Source: Aliiruegeria lutimaris
Lineage (GTDB): Bacteria > Pseudomonadota > Alphaproteobacteria > Rhodobacterales > Rhodobacteraceae
Length of the DNA stretch: 64,000 nucleotides
Direction of reading: 5' to 3'
Assembly (NCBI RefSeq): GCF_900099935.1
Contig: NZ_FNEK01000020.1
Span: 24,292 to 88,291, forward strand
The translations under genes were made by a program, and so were the position numbers. Below, in pieces: positions 62,158 to 64,000 of this stretch (within the stretch, counting starts at the first letter, position 1; every line of letters starts with the position of its first letter). The notes beneath the pieces are model-generated. The model was not told the origin of the DNA. It did not search any database and saw only the letters and a list, made by a program, of their open reading frames with translations.

Positions 62158-62301
62158 CGCACAGGTGCGCGTGGCGCGGCAGCGGCATCTGGTGAAGCCG
62201 CGGGTCCGTCCCCACATCTGTTGCAGGAAACTTTCAAGACAGGGTGGAGGAGCACCCATGCGGATTTTGCGCCGAATCGGAAATCGGGGAGCGGTGGCGC
62301 T

Positions 62302-63363
62302 ATGCGGCTGAACCGTCAGATTGCCGCCTGGAGACGCCTGCGTCGCCGGAATCGTCACCGCCATTCGGGGATGACGTCGCATCGGCGCGGGCCGGTGGTT
62401 CACGTGGTGATCCTTGACGGAACCATGTCCTCGCTGGAGCCGGGATGCGAAACCAATGCCGGTCTGGCCTATCGTTTGCTGGCCGAAAGCCGCCCCAACC
62501 CGCAACTGTCGCTCTTCTACGAAGCCGGCATCCAGTGGCGCGACTGGGCGAGTACCGGCGATGTCGTGGTGGGTCGTGGGATGAACCGGAAAATCCGCCG
62601 CGCTTACGGGTTCATCGCTGCGCGCTACCGGCCCGGCGACAAGATCTACCTGTTCGGCTATTCGCGCGGGGCCTTCGCCGTACGCTCGCTGGCCGGCGTG
62701 ATCGACCGGATCGGCCTGCTCAAAGCGCAGTTCGCGACCGAGCGGAATATCCGCCTCGCCTATCGCCACTACCAATGCGCGCCGACGAGCGAGGCCGCGA
62801 ACCGGTTTGGCCGCAAGCTGTGCCACCCCAATACCTGCATCGAGATGGTCGGCGTGTGGGACACGGTCAAGGCGCTTGGGCTGCGCCTGCCGCTCCTGTG
62901 GCGGCTGACCGAGCCGGCCCACGCCTTTCACAACCACGCAATCGGCCCGCATATTCGCCGTGGCTATCACGCGCTGGCTCATGACGAGACCCGCCTCGCC
63001 TTCACCCCGGAGTTGTGGGAAACCCCGCCCGGACGCGTCGGGACGGTGGAACAGCGCTGGTTCCCCGGTTGTCATGGCGATATCGGCGGTCAACTGGGCG
63101 GTTTCGAGGCCGCGCGCCCGCTGTCGAACCTGTCGCTGGTGTGGATGCTGGAAAAGGCAGAGGCCGCAGGTCTGTCCCTGCCCAACGGCTGGCAGCAACG
63201 CTTTCCGTGCGATGCCGAGGCGCCGTCGGTCGGGACGTTTCGTGGGTTGGGAAAGCTGTTCCTGTTGCGGGCAAGGCGCCGTATCGGCAGAGACCCGTCG
63301 GAGACGTTCCACCCGGCAATCGACCGTCAGGAGGACCTTGTGCGGGCTGCGACGGCGGGCTGA
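62302..63363 (+). CDS. DUF2235 alpha/beta-hydrolase
   Basis: 353 aa. Nucleophile in YLFGYSRGAFAVRSLAG (GxSxG), Asp in VGVWDTVKALG, His in FPGCHGDIGGQLG. DUF2235 includes type VI secretion phospholipase effectors (Tle1), but no secretion or immunity genes are here and many members are housekeeping-like hydrolases. A basic N-terminus (AAWRRLRRRNRHRHSG) and no signal peptide. ATG 62302 is used. Confidence 0.85.
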   Translation: MRLNRQIAAWRRLRRRNRHRHSGMTSHRRGPVVHVVILDGTMSSLEPGCETNAGLAYRLLAESRPNPQLSLFYEAGIQWRDWASTGDVVVGRGMNRKIRRAYGFIAARYRPGDKIYLFGYSRGAFAVRSLAGVIDRIGLLKAQFATERNIRLAYRHYQCAPTSEAANRFGRKLCHPNTCIEMVGVWDTVKALGLRLPLLWRLTEPAHAFHNHAIGPHIRRGYHALAHDETRLAFTPELWETPPGRVGTVEQRWFPGCHGDIGGQLGGFEAARPLSNLSLVWMLEKAEAAGLSLPNGWQQRFPCDAEAPSVGTFRGLGKLFLLRARRRIGRDPSETFHPAIDRQEDLVRAATAG

Positions 63364-63388
63364 AAGCCACGGTCGCGGCATGACCTGA

Positions 63389-63682
63389 TCAGTTGCGCAG
63401 ACGCCGCGCGTTGTCGCGGGCTTCCTTTCGAAGGGGGGCAACGGCGGCACGGGTAATGGCGCCGGGATCATTGCCGCTGATCGCGGAAACGCCGGCATCC
63501 TGCGCCGCCTGAACGAAGGCAAACGGCTTTTCCAGCACCATCTTTGTGGCTTCCTCGGTGGACATTGTCCCGGTCATCATCTGCCAGCTTCGTAGCCAGA
63601 TCACCTCGGACGCAGCGAACCACATTTCCTGTTCTTCAATCGCGGCCTTCTGCCAGTTGTGGCCAGATTGCAGTGAGTAGCC
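63389..63682 (-). pseudogene. small alphaproteobacterial protein, 5' end replaced by an IS element
   Basis: The remaining frame codes about 98 residues, from SLQSGHNWQKAAIEEQEMWF to an end in KEARDNARRLRN, including WLRSWQMMTGTMSTEEATKM and LEKPFAFVQAA. Rhodobacterial proteins with this kind of sequence are small and uncharacterised. The frame continues straight into the IS3-type element with no start codon of its own before the IS boundary at 63683, so the natural N-terminus has been cut off by insertion. An internal ATG (EMWF) has no good ribosome binding site. Confidence 0.6.
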
Positions 63683-64000
63683 TGATCTGACTGGTCCAGT
63701 TTGATTGTTAGTGCATGACCGGCCTTGGTTCCATCTGGATGATGGTTTCCGGTGCCGGTGGCCTGTAGCCCAATGCACTGTGAGGTCGCTTGGTGTTGTA
63801 GTGCTTTCTCCAACCTTCGATGATGATTTGGGCCTCCCTCAGTGAATAGAAGATTTCGCGGTTGAGCAGCTCGTCCCGCATCCGGGCGTTGAAGCTCTCG
63901 ACGTAGCCGTTCTCCCAGGGTGACCCCGGTTCGATGAACGCTGTCTTGGCACCGACGGCCTCGATCCAGGCGCGAACGTCCTTGGCGACGAACTCTGGGC
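63683..64000 (-). mobile_element. IS3-family insertion sequence, right end (continues beyond window)
   Basis: The element starts at TGATCTGACTGGTCCAGTTT, which has the TG end and position expected for a terminal inverted repeat, and contains the end of an OrfB transposase. The rest is outside the window. The 3-4 bp just before the end (AGCC) would be the target duplication. Confidence 0.8.
63708..64000 (-). CDS. IS3-family transposase OrfB, C-terminal part
   Basis: 97 residues before TAA at 63708-63710: [35 protein letters not shown] with the catalytic Glu of the DDE triad, [20 protein letters not shown], and [19 protein letters not shown]. This is the IS407-like branch of the IS3 family. 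The first two catalytic Asp residues lie outside the window. Different from the older remnant at 4231-4470. Confidence 0.93.
   Translation of the reverse strand, partial: PEFVAKDVRAWIEAVGAKTAFIEPGSPWENGYVESFNARMRDELLNREIFYSLREAQIIIEGWRKHYNTKRPHSALGYRPPAPETIIQMEPRPVMH

Noticed and set aside
62302..63363. DUF2235 protein as a type VI secretion effector
   Set aside because: No VgrG, immunity or other secretion genes in the neighbourhood, so only the hydrolase fold is claimed.

Overview
The window looks like chromosomal DNA of a marine roseobacter-type alphaproteobacterium (Rhodobacterales). The coding is GC-rich and dense. The clusters rpsP-rimM-trmD-rplS-rpmE and hflK-hflC-degP, mipZ, a bifunctional ATP sulfurylase/APS kinase and DUF1467, DUF1150, DUF1178 and DUF465 proteins all fit that group. 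No species is named because nothing here is diagnostic at that level.

Positions 1-7650 are an accessory region. It opens with a minus-strand operon: a MORC-like GHKL ATPase with a zinc ribbon, a restriction-endonuclease/superfamily II helicase fusion, and a third gene cut by the window edge. This looks like a DNA-restriction or defence system. It is followed by an IS3-type remnant, a small ORF broken by an amber codon, a tRNA-half-like sequence, an orphan terminase-small-subunit-like gene, and a DUF3644 gene split by one in-frame amber codon with a coupled small gene behind it. The region stops at the 3' end of tRNA-Gln(TTG), a plausible integration site, although no integrase is visible.

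From 7.8 to 11 kb lies a capsule-type export set (kpsT, kpsE, kdsA) without a visible permease gene. Next come an ArsR regulator with a metal-type permease (11-12.5 kb), then UDG-family, SseB and aspS genes, a response regulator, methylmalonyl-CoA epimerase, and small membrane and secreted proteins around a striking 96-nt inverted repeat at 17.4 kb. Positions 18-24 kb hold an EI24 protein, nitroreductase, a deacetylase-family protein, purE/purK, a small heat-shock protein and DUF1150. Positions 24-28 kb hold a sulfate-activation enzyme whose frame is continuous with an upstream winged helix, then trxB and an Lrp regulator.

Positions 28-41 kb contain mipZ, an M42 peptidase and a long minus-strand translation operon (ffh, GNAT genes carrying four acetyltransferase domains, chorismate mutase, rpsP, rimM, trmD, rplS, rpmE). 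Two very small membrane-protein genes also occur here, one of them inside the operon. Positions 41-52 kb carry azoR, a SulP transporter, a K+ channel with a zinc ribbon, glutathione reductase, hflK-hflC-DUF2065 and degP.

Positions 52-64 kb contain a secreted triple-repeat protein, a PG-binding lipoprotein, an SOS-box-linked dnaE2 remnant, ferredoxin, rluB, tadA and a possible polyamine locus (deacetylase-like protein, Lrp regulator and a divergent PLP decarboxylase). The window ends with a DUF2235 hydrolase and an IS3-family element that interrupts a small gene. Four copies of a ~130-bp hairpin-rich intergenic repeat are scattered between 28 and 55 kb.
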